Shown: positions 1 through 8,524, numbered from the stretch's first letter. The stretch: DNA of 20,732 nt from JAAUQA01 sp036351435 (GCA_036351435.1 JAZBPA010000068.1:1-20732), one strand, 5' to 3'. Numbers and translations are program-made. The notes: a model not told the origin generated them from the sequence alone.

Positions 1-21
1 CTGAACAGGTAAAACCGCTTG

Positions 22-348
22 TCACACTTGCAACAATGGGAGAATAAATTGATTGAGCTGACTTAGGTTATCTCCGGCAAGAATAAGATGACGGTTATCG
101 CCAATAATGTCAGCACTACGGCCATGCCACGCCCCAACCGTTCGAATGCAGAATAACCTTTAATAACCACAAGGCCATCGTTCGAAATCATAATGGACCA
201 CCTTATCATTGTTGTATTTCAACGTTTAAAGTGGCCGTTGCACATACCGCGCCAATCAGCCCAACGATATGGGATAGCGCTATTTTTTCAGAATTATTCG
301 ACTCGTTCGTTCACTATTATTGCGCTCAGAGTGACCTGTTTGGGCCAT
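22..348 (-). pseudogene. Possible decayed gene of unknown function
   Basis: This is a tentative call. Read on the minus strand, an ATG at 348 opens a short frame (MAQTGHSERNN...) that breaks at a run of six A (T at 283-288 on the plus strand). One extra A would continue it into a hydrophobic segment (HIVGLIGAVCATATLN) ending at a stop at 206-208. Further on, another frame gives a protein-like tail (HGRSADIIGDNRHLILAGDN, then a leucine-rich helix) ending in TGA at 22-24. An in-frame TAA and other stops separate the pieces. The mixture of plausible coding fragments in different frames suggests a gene broken by frameshifts, lying downstream of the deacylase on the same strand. I do not recognise the family. 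It could instead be non-coding sequence with chance open frames. Confidence 0.25.
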
Positions 349-371
349 GTTGAGCCGGTTTTGTCTATCAA

Positions 372-1514
372 TCAATCTTCCAACAGCTTGCCGAATTGCC
401 GGTATGGCAGCGCTTCTGCACCCGCCACCTTGCCGATTTGCTGACCCGGCCGTACTAATTTATCCAACATTTGGTTAAAGAAAACACCGTCAGTTCGGCT
501 GTAAATCGGCGTTCGAGCGGAACGGGGATCATCACTCGCCAACTCGACTAATTCCGCGACGATTTCACCATTGCGCACTGTGTCACCCAAGGTTTTACGA
601 TAAGTCACAATACCACAAGCTGGAGCAATGAGAATATCGACCCCTTCCAACGGTGTCGGGGTGCATAGTGGGTCCGGCAGTGGACCGGGATCACCGGCGA
701 TGACCCCGCGACGCTGCAAATAACGATACAAACGGGCGGCGTCTTGCTGCGCATAGGCATCTGAAACGTCCGCACGGCCGCGTAATTCTAGGGTTGTAGC
801 AAAACAGGCTAAGGGGATAGCGCTGGCTTCTACCAATTGCTCACGCAAACGCCACCAAGGGCCCGCATTAGCCTCGTCGAATGGGGTGCCGCCAGGGTCT
901 TCTTCCAAGAGAATGGGGTTGGCACCGAGTTCGGCGCCGAGTTCTAGGGCTTTATCCCGGTGATGTTTGGAAGCATACAAATGCAGGGAAGCTTCGCTGT
1001 CACAGTGCAGATCGAATACCCAATCGGCATCAATGGATAAACCCAATAAAGTAGCTTTAAGCACATCTGTCTCACGTAACCGGGGAATTTCCGCCAGCGT
1101 TTGCTGGAGCGCGGCACGGACCAGGGCGACATCGGTTTGCGGCTCTCCACCCAAGCGTCCATGCAACCGATCCAACAGTGCTTCGTCAGGAAAGCGTGGG
1201 AACTGTCGATTGAAGTTTCCCGAAACCTCAAAATCGAATCGTCCCAACACATGGCCGTTGATATGCTGAGCCAAACCAATGGGGTTGGCTACCGGCACTA
1301 TGACGACCTCGCCGATAATTAAATCGGCCGCCAGCGCTTGTTCTAATAATTGCAATAAGTGCTGGATTACTAACAGGCCGGGAAATTCGTCGGCATGTAA
1401 AGCCGCCTGAAAATAAGCTTTAGGGCGAGCACCCGGCTGACCATAACGGTAAACTGCCAAAGTACGCTGGGTGCCGGGAGAGGATGAAGGAAGGTGCAGG
1501 GTGGTTTTGGACAT
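372..1514 (-). CDS. Succinylglutamate desuccinylase/aspartoacylase family zinc hydrolase
   Basis: A 380-residue predicted zinc-dependent deacylase of the AstE/AspA family (M14-like carboxypeptidase fold). The zinc site is visible: HxDE around H40-E43 (ALHADEFPG) and H170 in VFDLHCDSE. The candidate catalytic glutamate is E243 in the LELRG motif, and the family GNFNRQFP segment lies near residues 99-106. The C-terminal ~80 residues (GVDILIAPACGIVTYRKTLG) resemble the lipoyl/biotinyl-like beta-barrel seen at the end of many family members. Proteins of this broad group cleave N-acyl amino acids or related amides, and the substrate cannot be read from the sequence. No arginine succinyltransferase pathway genes are nearby, so a role in arginine catabolism is unlikely. 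It sits 92 bases downstream of the DUF3108 gene on the same strand and may be cotranscribed with it. Confidence 0.85.
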   Translation of the reverse strand: MSKTTLHLPSSSPGTQRTLAVYRYGQPGARPKAYFQAALHADEFPGLLVIQHLLQLLEQALAADLIIGEVVIVPVANPIGLAQHINGHVLGRFDFEVSGNFNRQFPRFPDEALLDRLHGRLGGEPQTDVALVRAALQQTLAEIPRLRETDVLKATLLGLSIDADWVFDLHCDSEASLHLYASKHHRDKALELGAELGANPILLEEDPGGTPFDEANAGPWWRLREQLVEASAIPLACFATTLELRGRADVSDAYAQQDAARLYRYLQRRGVIAGDPGPLPDPLCTPTPLEGVDILIAPACGIVTYRKTLGDTVRNGEIVAELVELASDDPRSARTPIYSRTDGVFFNQMLDKLVRPGQQIGKVAGAEALPYRQFGKLLED

Positions 1515-1606
1515 GATTTCCGATATGAATATGTGCCTGGAAAGATCAATGCAGCGCCCACGGCTTGAGGTTTATGCACAAGAGCATCAGGTCACCTGCT
1601 CAAATA

Positions 1607-2344
1607 CTATCGATTAACGATTTCGGCCACCTGATCAATAACGATTCTAAACTTTTCTTTACCTTTTCTTGTCTGTACCGCTTGGATGAGTAAATAATCC
1701 AAACTTGGGGTGAACCATAATGTCGTCACTCGATTACCCTTCGGTTTGTGGCTGCTAAAACGCAATGCGGGTAGGTTGCCAAGGGCAGTTGGTACGATTT
1801 CTTCGCCTTCTAGTTTGACCTGGTACGTTTCCAACTCAGCGTCGATCACCGTCGTATACTGCCCAGGCTGATAACCGCGATGTAAATCCCACATCGCCAA
1901 CAGTTGCAAACTCAGTGGATCGACAACTCGTTCGGACAATAATAACGTAACTTGTTGGTCGTTATTGTGAGCCTGGATGATACCGCGTTGCCAATCAAAC
2001 TTTAAATGAGTGTCGGCAGTATTGCGGTCGATACCTTTCTTATATTGGTACTGTAAGGGGGTGAGCGTGCCATCTCGCCATTGCCCTTCGGATTGAATAT
2101 TGATTGGTTCCGGCATTAACAGTATCGCGATACCAATAGCGTGAACCTCAGCATTCATTCGGTAGCGGCTCGCATCAATTTCGGTTAAGGTTAAAATGGA
2201 TTTACCCACTGGCAAGCCCCATGCGTATACGGTATAGCGGGCTTCAAAAGGGGCGATTGGCAAACCGGACGGTACCGCCAGTGAGGGGCTTACCCCTACC
2301 AGACTCAGGAAAAATAATAGATAACGGAAAACAAGTATTCGCAT
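1607..2344 (-). CDS. DUF3108 domain-containing exported protein
   Basis: A 245-residue protein with an N-terminal signal peptide: basic start MRILVFR, then a hydrophobic core LLFFLSLVGV, with probable cleavage after the SLA near residue 23. The mature part has the DUF3108 pattern: PFEARYTVYAWGLPVGKSIL near the start, a central stretch describing a sugar- or lipid-binding-like beta fold, and FSSHKPKGNRVTTLWFTPSLDYLLIQ near the end. This predicts a secreted periplasmic protein of beta-barrel or lipocalin-like shape, but the family's function is unknown. It is divergent to the kinase gene across a ~190-base gap and probably shares a regulatory region with it. The start ATG at 2344 has a GGAAACGGA purine-rich stretch upstream and is the only one giving a complete signal peptide. 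Confidence 0.8.
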   Translation of the reverse strand: MRILVFRYLLFFLSLVGVSPSLAVPSGLPIAPFEARYTVYAWGLPVGKSILTLTEIDASRYRMNAEVHAIGIAILLMPEPINIQSEGQWRDGTLTPLQYQYKKGIDRNTADTHLKFDWQRGIIQAHNNDQQVTLLLSERVVDPLSLQLLAMWDLHRGYQPGQYTTVIDAELETYQVKLEGEEIVPTALGNLPALRFSSHKPKGNRVTTLWFTPSLDYLLIQAVQTRKGKEKFRIVIDQVAEIVNR

Positions 2345-2531
2345 CGGTGACTATCCGTTTCCGGTAAGTAGTTAAATGCTAGCGATTATCTGATTTTGAA
2401 CGCGTTAGCAAAGTTTATAAATGTTACATCACCCATGGCGGCCCTGTGTTTGCACTCACTTAGTTTGGCCTTGCATCTGGACTTTAGTTTTCCAACGTTA
2501 GGATGATGTGTACTCAAGGAATGTAACTCGT
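2345..2531. promoter_or_regulatory. Divergent intergenic region between DUF3108 gene and kinase gene
   Basis: This 187-base gap must hold the start signals of both divergent genes. On the plus strand an AT-rich TATAAA at 2416-2421 is a possible -10 element, but there is no well-spaced -35. A weak CRP-like arrangement, TGTGT-N6-TCACT at 2445-2460, matches 8 of 10 half-site bases. For the kinase start, AAGGA at 2516-2520 lies 11 bases before ATG 2532. The upstream GTG at 2508 has AGGA only 4 bases away. Nothing here is more than suggestive. Confidence 0.3.
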
Positions 2532-4184
2532 ATGGTTATACCCGGCTATCGCATTGAACGACAACTCGGTCGCGGCGGTATGGCGACCGTTTATCTCGCC
2601 TTGCAGGAATCACTCAATCGTCACGTTGCGCTGAAGGTGATTAAACCCGAACTGGCGGAGAACGAGGAGTTTGCTAGACGGTTCCTCCGCGAAGGCCATA
2701 TTATCGGCCGCCTCAATGATCCCCGCATCGTTAAAGTTTTTGATGTCGGGGTCTATGAAAACAATTATTACTTGGTGATGGAATACCTGTCCGGCGAAAC
2801 ATTACAGGAGCGCATTCAGCATGGTTTGGACTTGCAAGAAGCATTGCGTATTGGAAAAATTGTTGCAGGTGCGCTGGGTTATGCGCATAAATACGGCGTC
2901 ATCCACCGCGACATCAAGCCGCAGAATATTCTGTTCCATGAAAACGGCGATCCCCTGCTAACCGACTTCGGGATTGCTAAATCAGCGCATTCTAATACCT
3001 CGTTGACAGCCACCGGTCTCTCCTTAGGCACCCCGCGATATATGAGCCCGGAACAAATCAGGGGGCAGGAAATAACTGCACGATCTGATCTGTATAGTCT
3101 GGGGGTGATGTTTTTTGAACTACTGACTGGCCAATTACCCTATCGGGCTGAAGATAGCCTCGCCCTAGCCTTCTTGCATGTTACCGAACCGATTCCGCAA
3201 TTGCCCGCATCGTTGGCAAGATTTCAACCTATTCTAGAACAACTACTGGCGAAACAATCTGAAGATCGTTTCGCATCCGCCGAGCACTTTATCGACGCAC
3301 TGAACCGATTGGAGCAGCAACCCACCGCCAGCGTACCAAATCTGGATAAAGCGGTGCTCGACCACGCTGCAAATCGTTTTAATCCACCGAGTAGAACCGT
3401 TGGGATCGCTACATCATTAGTATTAACAAGCACCGTTTTGCTCCTCGGCCACACCTGGCTCGCCACACCAGATCAGATCACAGCGGAGCCGCCAGCGATA
3501 AACCCCGCCCCTGTTGAGCCCCCATTACCAGCTACTGATACCACCCTAAAGCAACAGCGTGCCGATTTTCTGCTGGCACAAGTCATTCACGGTCGAAGCG
3601 AAGGTATGTCGCTCGACAGTCAATTAGCTATTGTTGCGCATGGGTTGTCTCTTGCACCTGGACATGCGGGCTTATTGGCTGTACAAGCCGAATTGCAGGT
3701 ATCTCCGCCGACTGAGCCGACTGCACCGAAAATTCCAATTTATATTGAGCAGCAGAGACCTCAAGCGACTACCGAATCAGCCAATGTAAGTGTGTTAACC
3801 TCAGCTTTAGAACAGCAGTTACCGACTCCGACGAATACGGAACAAGACGCCGCCGATTACCGGTTAACCGTCAAGCCCCAACCGCAAAACGCCCGCGTGC
3901 GTATTCTTAACATCAAACCCCGCTATTACGATGGCATCAGCTTGTCCCCAGGCAGCTACCATATCGCAGTGGACCATCCCGGCTATCGCTCGCAAAACCG
4001 CTGGATCACGATTGCGGATCAGGATGTGGAATTGGCGATTACGCTGAGCCGTGCCCCTGCCGATTCTCGCCAGTCTGCTTCCCGGAAAAGCAAGAGCGTG
4101 TCGAAGTCGCGCCGCGAGAAAAAAGGTGGCATCAAAGGATTCTTTGAAAAGATGGATAGAAAGATACAGGATATAGTCCATTGA
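2532..4184 (+). CDS. Membrane-anchored Ser/Thr protein kinase with C-terminal PEGA-like domain
   Basis: A 550-residue eukaryotic-like (Hanks-type) Ser/Thr kinase. The kinase domain spans about residues 4-262 with all core motifs: glycine loop GRGGMATVYLA, ATP-binding lysine in VALKVIK (K35), catalytic loop HRDIKPQN (D127), DFG (D145) and the GTPRYMSPEQ activation segment. One membrane span lies at about 290-310 (GIATSLVLTSTVLLLG). A Pro/Thr-rich periplasmic linker follows, then a PEGA-like repeat near 440-505 (ARVRILNIKPRYYDG...SLSPGSYHIAVDHPGY) and a basic Lys/Arg/Ser-rich tail. The probable job is sensing outside the membrane and phosphorylating cytoplasmic targets; no substrate is evident. 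The start is ATG 2532 (ribosome site AAGGA); GTG 2508 would add eight residues. Its stop overlaps the tmk start (TTGA), so the two are translationally coupled. Confidence 0.92.
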   Translation: MVIPGYRIERQLGRGGMATVYLALQESLNRHVALKVIKPELAENEEFARRFLREGHIIGRLNDPRIVKVFDVGVYENNYYLVMEYLSGETLQERIQHGLDLQEALRIGKIVAGALGYAHKYGVIHRDIKPQNILFHENGDPLLTDFGIAKSAHSNTSLTATGLSLGTPRYMSPEQIRGQEITARSDLYSLGVMFFELLTGQLPYRAEDSLALAFLHVTEPIPQLPASLARFQPILEQLLAKQSEDRFASAEHFIDALNRLEQQPTASVPNLDKAVLDHAANRFNPPSRTVGIATSLVLTSTVLLLGHTWLATPDQITAEPPAINPAPVEPPLPATDTTLKQQRADFLLAQVIHGRSEGMSLDSQLAIVAHGLSLAPGHAGLLAVQAELQVSPPTEPTAPKIPIYIEQQRPQATTESANVSVLTSALEQQLPTPTNTEQDAADYRLTVKPQPQNARVRILNIKPRYYDGISLSPGSYHIAVDHPGYRSQNRWITIADQDVELAITLSRAPADSRQSASRKSKSVSKSRREKKGGIKGFFEKMDRKIQDIVH

Positions 4185-4819
4185 AACAGCGGGCTCGATT
4201 TATAACCGTCGAAGGCGGAGAAGGTGCGGGTAAAACCACCCAGTTAGTTTTTATGCAGCACTATCTTGAGGAACACGGTTTATCTGTGCTTGCTACGCGC
4301 GAACCTGGCGGCACGGACTTGGGTGAGGAATTGCGTACGCTGGTGTTGCGTTCCCAGCAACCGGCGATGGCGGTAGACACGGAATTATTGTTGTTGTTTG
4401 CCGCCCGCGTCGAGCACTTGCATCAAGTAATCCAACCGGCCCTGGCGGCAGGCACTTGGGTGTTGTGTGATCGTTTCACTGATGCTACTTATGCCTATCA
4501 GGGCGGTGGCAGAGGCGTTCCCTGGGAGCGGATCGCAGTACTGGAGAATTGGTTAACGGAATCCCGTTGTCCCGACTTGACCTTGCTGTTCGATTTGCCG
4601 GTGAACCTAGGCTTACAGCGAACCCGACTACGCGCCAGGCTGGACCGTTTCGAGCGTGAGGACCAATTGTTTTTTGAGCGGGTACGACACGCTTATCAGA
4701 CAATAGCTGCGAATAATCATGAGCGGTATCGGGTTATCGATGCAAGCCAATCGATAGAACAGGTCAAAATCGACGTGGAGTCCCATTTAAGCGTGTTAGT
4801 CGAAAACAGCGATGACTGA
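4181..4819 (+). CDS. tmk: Thymidylate kinase
   Basis: A 212-residue enzyme, the usual family length, that phosphorylates dTMP to dTDP with ATP in the cytoplasm as part of dTTP supply. The P-loop is GGEGAGKTT (residues 12-20), followed by the REPGG motif (40-44) and the DRF substrate motif (97-99, LCDRFTDATYAYQGGGRG). The LID-region arginines appear in RLRARLDRFERED near 149-161, as in the E. coli-type enzyme. The start is a TTG at 4181 that overlaps the kinase stop (TTGA). CAGGA at 4167-4171 gives a well-spaced ribosome site, and the next in-frame starts would cut into the P-loop strand. It overlaps holB by eight bases, the conserved gammaproteobacterial order. Confidence 0.97.
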   Translation: MKQRARFITVEGGEGAGKTTQLVFMQHYLEEHGLSVLATREPGGTDLGEELRTLVLRSQQPAMAVDTELLLLFAARVEHLHQVIQPALAAGTWVLCDRFTDATYAYQGGGRGVPWERIAVLENWLTESRCPDLTLLFDLPVNLGLQRTRLRARLDRFEREDQLFFERVRHAYQTIAANNHERYRVIDASQSIEQVKIDVESHLSVLVENSDD

Positions 4820-5789
4820 ATTACTCCCTTGGCAATCAGCACAATGGCAACAGCTTTGGCAACGCCAACGCGCCGATCGTTTACCGCATGCCTTGTTGCT
4901 CGTCGGTCCTCCGGGGCTAGGCAAGTTGCTTTTTGCGCAACGGTTGATCCAGGCGCTGTTGTGCGAATCCCGAGATGAACAAGCCATCTCTTGTGGGTCG
5001 TGCCGGAGTTGCCGATTATTTTTAAGTGCCGGGCATCCAGATTGCACTGTGGCGGAACCCAGCGAACCCAACAAACCGATCAAGGTCGATCAAATTCGCG
5101 AACTGTGCGCTTTTCTAGGCTACACCAGTCAGTTTGGTGGGTATAAAGTCGCCTTGGTGGCCTCAGCCGAGCAGTTGAATATCAACGCAGCTAACAGTTT
5201 ATTGAAAACCTTGGAGGAACCGCCGACGAATAGCTTGTTGTTGTTGGTGACACCGTTTCCGTCTCGATTGCCGGCAACAGTGCGCAGCCGTTGTCAAACT
5301 GTGATATTCAGTGAACCGTCAACAGAGCAGGCATTAGCTTGGCTCGCGCCGCGTTTGGAACAAGGCGCTGACTCTAAGTTAATGCTCGACCTGAGTGGTG
5401 GAGCCCCATTGAAGGCGTTGGACTACGCTGCAGACAGTCATTTGAACCGGCGACAGACGCTATTTCAATGCTATAGTCAGGTGCTCGACGGGAATGAAGA
5501 CCCCATCAGTGCCGCAGAAACTTGGAGTGCCGGCGATGTTGCGGAGAATCTGCACTGGTTAATCGGTTGGCACATGGATATGATTCGGCTTAAGATGACC
5601 GCCGATCCACCGCGCTTATTCAATCCAGACTGGCGCTCGCAGTTGCGGGTCCTAGCCGAACGGTCACCTACACGATTACTTTTTCAACGTCTGGACACGG
5701 TGCTTAGGCTGCAAGCGTTATGCGTCACGTCGGTTAACCCGAAACTGATGCTCGAAGCATTTCTCGCTTCGTGTGTGAACGCAATTTAA
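4812..5789 (+). CDS. holB: DNA polymerase III delta' subunit
   Basis: A 325-residue clamp-loader subunit that works with gamma/tau and delta to load the beta clamp. It starts with an AAA+ fold whose P-loop is degenerate (GPPGLGKLLFA, no Ser/Thr after the Lys), as expected for the non-hydrolysing delta' subunit. Zinc-finger cysteines lie at 51, 61, 64 and 67 (SCGSCRSC). Sensor-1 region NAANSLLKTLEEPP is at 125-138, and the conserved SRC arginine-finger motif is at 159-161 (VRSRCQTV). The length fits the E. coli protein (~334 aa). It overlaps tmk by eight bases and is followed after 27 bases by pilZ, the common order in this class. Confidence 0.96.
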   Translation: MTELLPWQSAQWQQLWQRQRADRLPHALLLVGPPGLGKLLFAQRLIQALLCESRDEQAISCGSCRSCRLFLSAGHPDCTVAEPSEPNKPIKVDQIRELCAFLGYTSQFGGYKVALVASAEQLNINAANSLLKTLEEPPTNSLLLLVTPFPSRLPATVRSRCQTVIFSEPSTEQALAWLAPRLEQGADSKLMLDLSGGAPLKALDYAADSHLNRRQTLFQCYSQVLDGNEDPISAAETWSAGDVAENLHWLIGWHMDMIRLKMTADPPRLFNPDWRSQLRVLAERSPTRLLFQRLDTVLRLQALCVTSVNPKLMLEAFLASCVNAI

Positions 5790-5816
5790 TCGATCCTTCA
5801 GCGGAGGTTGCTGATC

Positions 5817-6173
5817 ATGCTACCACCAAAGACTCCCAAACAAGGGGTGATGTCTTTAGCTATCCGAGACAAGAATACCTTGATCGCGGCTTATATGCCA
5901 TTTCTTAAAAACGGGGGTATTTTTATTCCCACGGAGAAAACTTTCGAGTTGGGGGATGAGGTGTTTCTGCTACTCACCCTGATGGACGATCCGCAACGCT
6001 ATCCCGTCACCGGTAAAGTCGTCTGGATTACGCCACGCGGTGCACTCGGTGGGCGACCTGCGGGTATCGGTATTCAGTTTAGTGGTATTGAAGGCGGCAA
6101 CGTCCATAAACAGATCGAAACCTATGTTGCAGGCGTTAACCAATCTTTAGATCGGCTGACACACACTATGTAA
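5817..6173 (+). CDS. pilZ: PilZ domain protein (type IV pilus-associated)
   Basis: A 118-residue single-domain PilZ protein, close in size and position to the PilZ that follows holB in Pseudomonas and Xanthomonas. Recognisable segments are SLAIRDKNTLIAAYMPFLKN, GGIFIPT, FELGDEVFLLLTLMDDPQRYPVTGKVVWITPRG and PAGIGIQFSG. The RxxxR and D/NxSxxG motifs needed for c-di-GMP binding are absent, which is typical of this pilus-biogenesis subgroup; those proteins bind the assembly ATPase and an EAL-domain partner instead. ATG 5817 is chosen because GGAGG at 5803-5807 sits nine bases upstream. A TTG at 5808 lies inside the spacer and is unlikely. No pilin or pilus ATPase genes are in the window. Confidence 0.92.
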   Translation: MLPPKTPKQGVMSLAIRDKNTLIAAYMPFLKNGGIFIPTEKTFELGDEVFLLLTLMDDPQRYPVTGKVVWITPRGALGGRPAGIGIQFSGIEGGNVHKQIETYVAGVNQSLDRLTHTM

Positions 6174-6236
6174 TGACGGCTACTGACCGTCGCTTGGATT
6201 GCATTATTTGCGTAATACACCCTCCGCTGAAACACT

Positions 6237-7007
6237 ATGCTAGTTGATTCCCATTGTCATTTGGACCGGCTCGACCTCAAGCCTTTCGACGGGCAGCTTA
6301 GCACTGCGCTAGAAACGGCAGAGCGACAAGGGGTTGAGCATTTCCTGTGCGTCTGCATCAGCCTGGAAGCATGGTCTGATATGCTCCGGTTAGTTGAACC
6401 TTTCGCCAATGTCAGTGTATCCGTCGGGGTACATCCCAGTGTGAAACGAGGACGTGCTCCTCAGTATGACGATTTACTCAAGTTAGCTGAACATCCCAAA
6501 GTCGTCGCCATCGGCGAAACCGGCCTGGATTATTACCATGATCGAAATAAAGCGCGGCAACAGGATTGGTTCCGCACCCAAATAGCGGTGGCACGGGCGA
6601 CCGGCAAACCATTGATCATCCATACTCGCGACGCGCATGCTGATACACTTCGCCTGCTTGAACAGGAGAACGCTGCCGATATTGGCGGTGTTGTGCATTG
6701 TTTCAGCGAGGATTGGGATACAGCGGTGCGTTTCATGGCATTGAACTTTGTGATTTCTCTGTCCGGGATCGTCACTTTCAACAATGCGACCAAGCTGCAT
6801 GAGGTCGCCCGTCGATTACCGTCTGACAGTGTGTTGGTCGAAACAGACTCACCCTATCTAGCTCCCGAACCGCATCGCGGCGCAAAGAATCAACCGGCTT
6901 GGGTCCGTCATGTGGCCGAATGCGTTGCTCGTTTGCGCGGTGAGCCGTTAGAGCGTGTCGCAGAGGCGACTACGGCTAATTATTTTCGGGTATTCGGCCA
7001 GCCGTGA
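6237..7007 (+). CDS. TatD family metal-dependent hydrolase (DNase)
   Basis: A 256-residue TIM-barrel metalloenzyme of the TatD/YcfH family, cytoplasmic, with 3'-5' deoxyribonuclease activity shown for relatives. The metal ligands are all present: HxH at H6 and H8 (DSHCHLD), E94 in IGETGLDYY, H129 in HTRDAH, H154 in HCFSE, and D204 in ETDSPYLAPEPHRG. The length is normal. It matches the ycfH position after holB in enterobacteria, with pilZ inserted between them. The gap from pilZ is 63 bases with no clear terminator. Its stop overlaps the GTG start of the next gene (GTGA), so translation is coupled. Confidence 0.95.
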   Translation: MLVDSHCHLDRLDLKPFDGQLSTALETAERQGVEHFLCVCISLEAWSDMLRLVEPFANVSVSVGVHPSVKRGRAPQYDDLLKLAEHPKVVAIGETGLDYYHDRNKARQQDWFRTQIAVARATGKPLIIHTRDAHADTLRLLEQENAADIGGVVHCFSEDWDTAVRFMALNFVISLSGIVTFNNATKLHEVARRLPSDSVLVETDSPYLAPEPHRGAKNQPAWVRHVAECVARLRGEPLERVAEATTANYFRVFGQP

Positions 7008-7618
7008 CTGTCCCTTCTTTACGCGAATCCATTCGACAATGTCTGCATAATAAGCCCCTTTCGGGTAGCCTGGCAGGTGATTTTGCCGTATCTGGGCTAG
7101 CGCGCGAGGAACGGCAACTGACCGCCGCCGCTGTGCTTATGCCTTTAGTGGATCGACCGGAAGGGTTCACCGTGTTGCTGACCCAACGTACCGAGCACTT
7201 GTACAATCACGCCGGTCAAATCAGCTTCCCCGGTGGCCGGGTCGAACAACACGATTCAAACCATACCGAAACCGCTCTGCGCGAAACCGAGGAGGAAATC
7301 GGCCTGCACCGCCAGCATGTAGAAGTGGTCGGCTTCATGGAACCCTATCAAACGATCACCGGCTTTCTGGTTACTCCCGTGGTAGGTTTCGTCGAACCGC
7401 GGTTCGAGCTGCGGTTGGATACCTTCGAAGTAGCCGAAGCATTCGAAGTCCCTTTAGCCTTTATCCTGGATCCCAACCACCATAAACGCCATGCTTCCGA
7501 ATATCGTGGAGAACAGCGTTTCTATTATGTGATTCCCTATGAAAATCGTTACATCTGGGGCGCTACGGCTGCTATGTTGGTTAATTTAGCCAACAAATTG
7601 GCCGCTTGTTCTCTCTAA
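7004..7618 (+). CDS. CoA pyrophosphatase, Nudix family (NudL-like)
   Basis: A 204-residue Nudix hydrolase. The CoA-specific signature LLTQRTEHLYNHAGQISFPGG (residues 59-78) runs directly into the Nudix box, which ends in RETEEEIGL (93-101). The first conserved Glu of the textbook box is replaced here, as in E. coli NudL, which is normal for this subfamily. The family cleaves CoA and derivatives to 3'-phosphoadenosine 5'-phosphate and 4'-phosphopantetheine using Mg or Mn; the exact substrate here is inferred. The start is GTG 7004, overlapping the tatD stop. The ABC transporter gene follows after 21 bases, so all are probably cotranscribed. Confidence 0.92.
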   Translation: MTVPSLRESIRQCLHNKPLSGSLAGDFAVSGLAREERQLTAAAVLMPLVDRPEGFTVLLTQRTEHLYNHAGQISFPGGRVEQHDSNHTETALRETEEEIGLHRQHVEVVGFMEPYQTITGFLVTPVVGFVEPRFELRLDTFEVAEAFEVPLAFILDPNHHKRHASEYRGEQRFYYVIPYENRYIWGATAAMLVNLANKLAACSL

Positions 7619-7639
7619 CCCGACGATATTATCCATTGC

Positions 7640-8524
7640 ATGGCAACATTGCTGGAAGTCATTGATTTATCAAAACACTTTCGCGGCATAAAAGCCGTCG
7701 ATGGCGTTGATTTCTCCATCGCCAAGGGGGTGTGCTTCGGTTTGTTGGGGCCCAACGGCGCCGGTAAAACCACGACCGTGGAATTGCTGGAAGGAATTAT
7801 TAAGCCAACTGGTGGCACGATTCTCTACAAAGGCACTCCTTTGGGTCGTCGGTTTCGCGACGAGGCCGGCATCATGTTCCAATCCACTGCCTTGCAGGAT
7901 TTTATCACTACGCAAGAAACGCTGGCCTTGTTCCAACAGCTTTACACCACAACCGTACCCTTGGACAAACTGATTGCAACGTGCGCATTGCAGGAATTTC
8001 TGGATCGGGATACTCGTAAACTTTCAGGTGGGCAACGCCAACGGCTATTGTTAGCCATTGCCCTGGTGAATGACCCGCAAATCGTGTTTTTGGACGAACC
8101 GACGACCGGGCTTGATCCTCAAGCAAGGCGAAATTTTTGGGACTTGGTTCATACGATAAAAGCACAAGGCAAAACCCTGATACTAACGACCCACTATATG
8201 GAAGAAGCCTTCAATTTGTGCGACGAGATTGCAATCATGGACCATGGCAAGCTTATCGCTCAAGGTAATCCGAAGGCGTTGCTAACCGAGCATTTTAACG
8301 AGGTGGTGCTGCAATTGCCTGACGATGCGTTACCTTCAGGTACCGAACTATTGTCGACCACTATGATTCAACACCGGGAGGGTATCGATATCTTGACTAG
8401 TGATGTCAACGCAACGATACGTGATCTGTTAGCGCTTGGCGTTTCTTTGGAACACCTGCAGGTCAGGCCACGTACCTTAGAGGACTTGTTCTTGGAACTA
8501 ACCGGTAAGGAATTGCGCGCTTGA
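7640..8524 (+). CDS. ABC-2 type transporter, ATP-binding subunit
   Basis: A 294-residue nucleotide-binding subunit of an exporter. Walker A GPNGAGKT is at 37-44, the Q-loop MFQS at 79-82, signature LSGGQRQR at 128-135, Walker B IVFLDEPTTGLDP at 148-160 and the switch histidine H185 (LTTHYMEEA). The last ~80 residues form the C-terminal extension found in CcmA/DrrA/NodI-like subunits. Such proteins power drug, lipid or polysaccharide export, and the cargo cannot be read here. It overlaps the permease gene by four bases (TTGA), showing they form one transporter. The start ATG 7640 has no clear ribosome site; translation may depend on reinitiation from the Nudix gene. Confidence 0.94.
   Translation: MATLLEVIDLSKHFRGIKAVDGVDFSIAKGVCFGLLGPNGAGKTTTVELLEGIIKPTGGTILYKGTPLGRRFRDEAGIMFQSTALQDFITTQETLALFQQLYTTTVPLDKLIATCALQEFLDRDTRKLSGGQRQRLLLAIALVNDPQIVFLDEPTTGLDPQARRNFWDLVHTIKAQGKTLILTTHYMEEAFNLCDEIAIMDHGKLIAQGNPKALLTEHFNEVVLQLPDDALPSGTELLSTTMIQHREGIDILTSDVNATIRDLLALGVSLEHLQVRPRTLEDLFLELTGKELRA

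Noticed and set aside
193..444. 83-codon plus-strand frame at the left edge
   Set aside because: It runs into the 3' end of the deacylase gene in antisense, has no ribosome site and no recognisable motif.
1588..1607. Imperfect palindrome GAGCATCAGGTCACCTGCTC between the DUF3108 and deacylase genes
   Set aside because: The arms align only with bulges and there is no T-run, so a terminator or operator call is not justified.
2445..2460. CRP-like site TGTGT-N6-TCACT upstream of the kinase
   Set aside because: Only 8 of 10 half-site bases match and no well-placed promoter supports it, so it is mentioned only in the intergenic entry.
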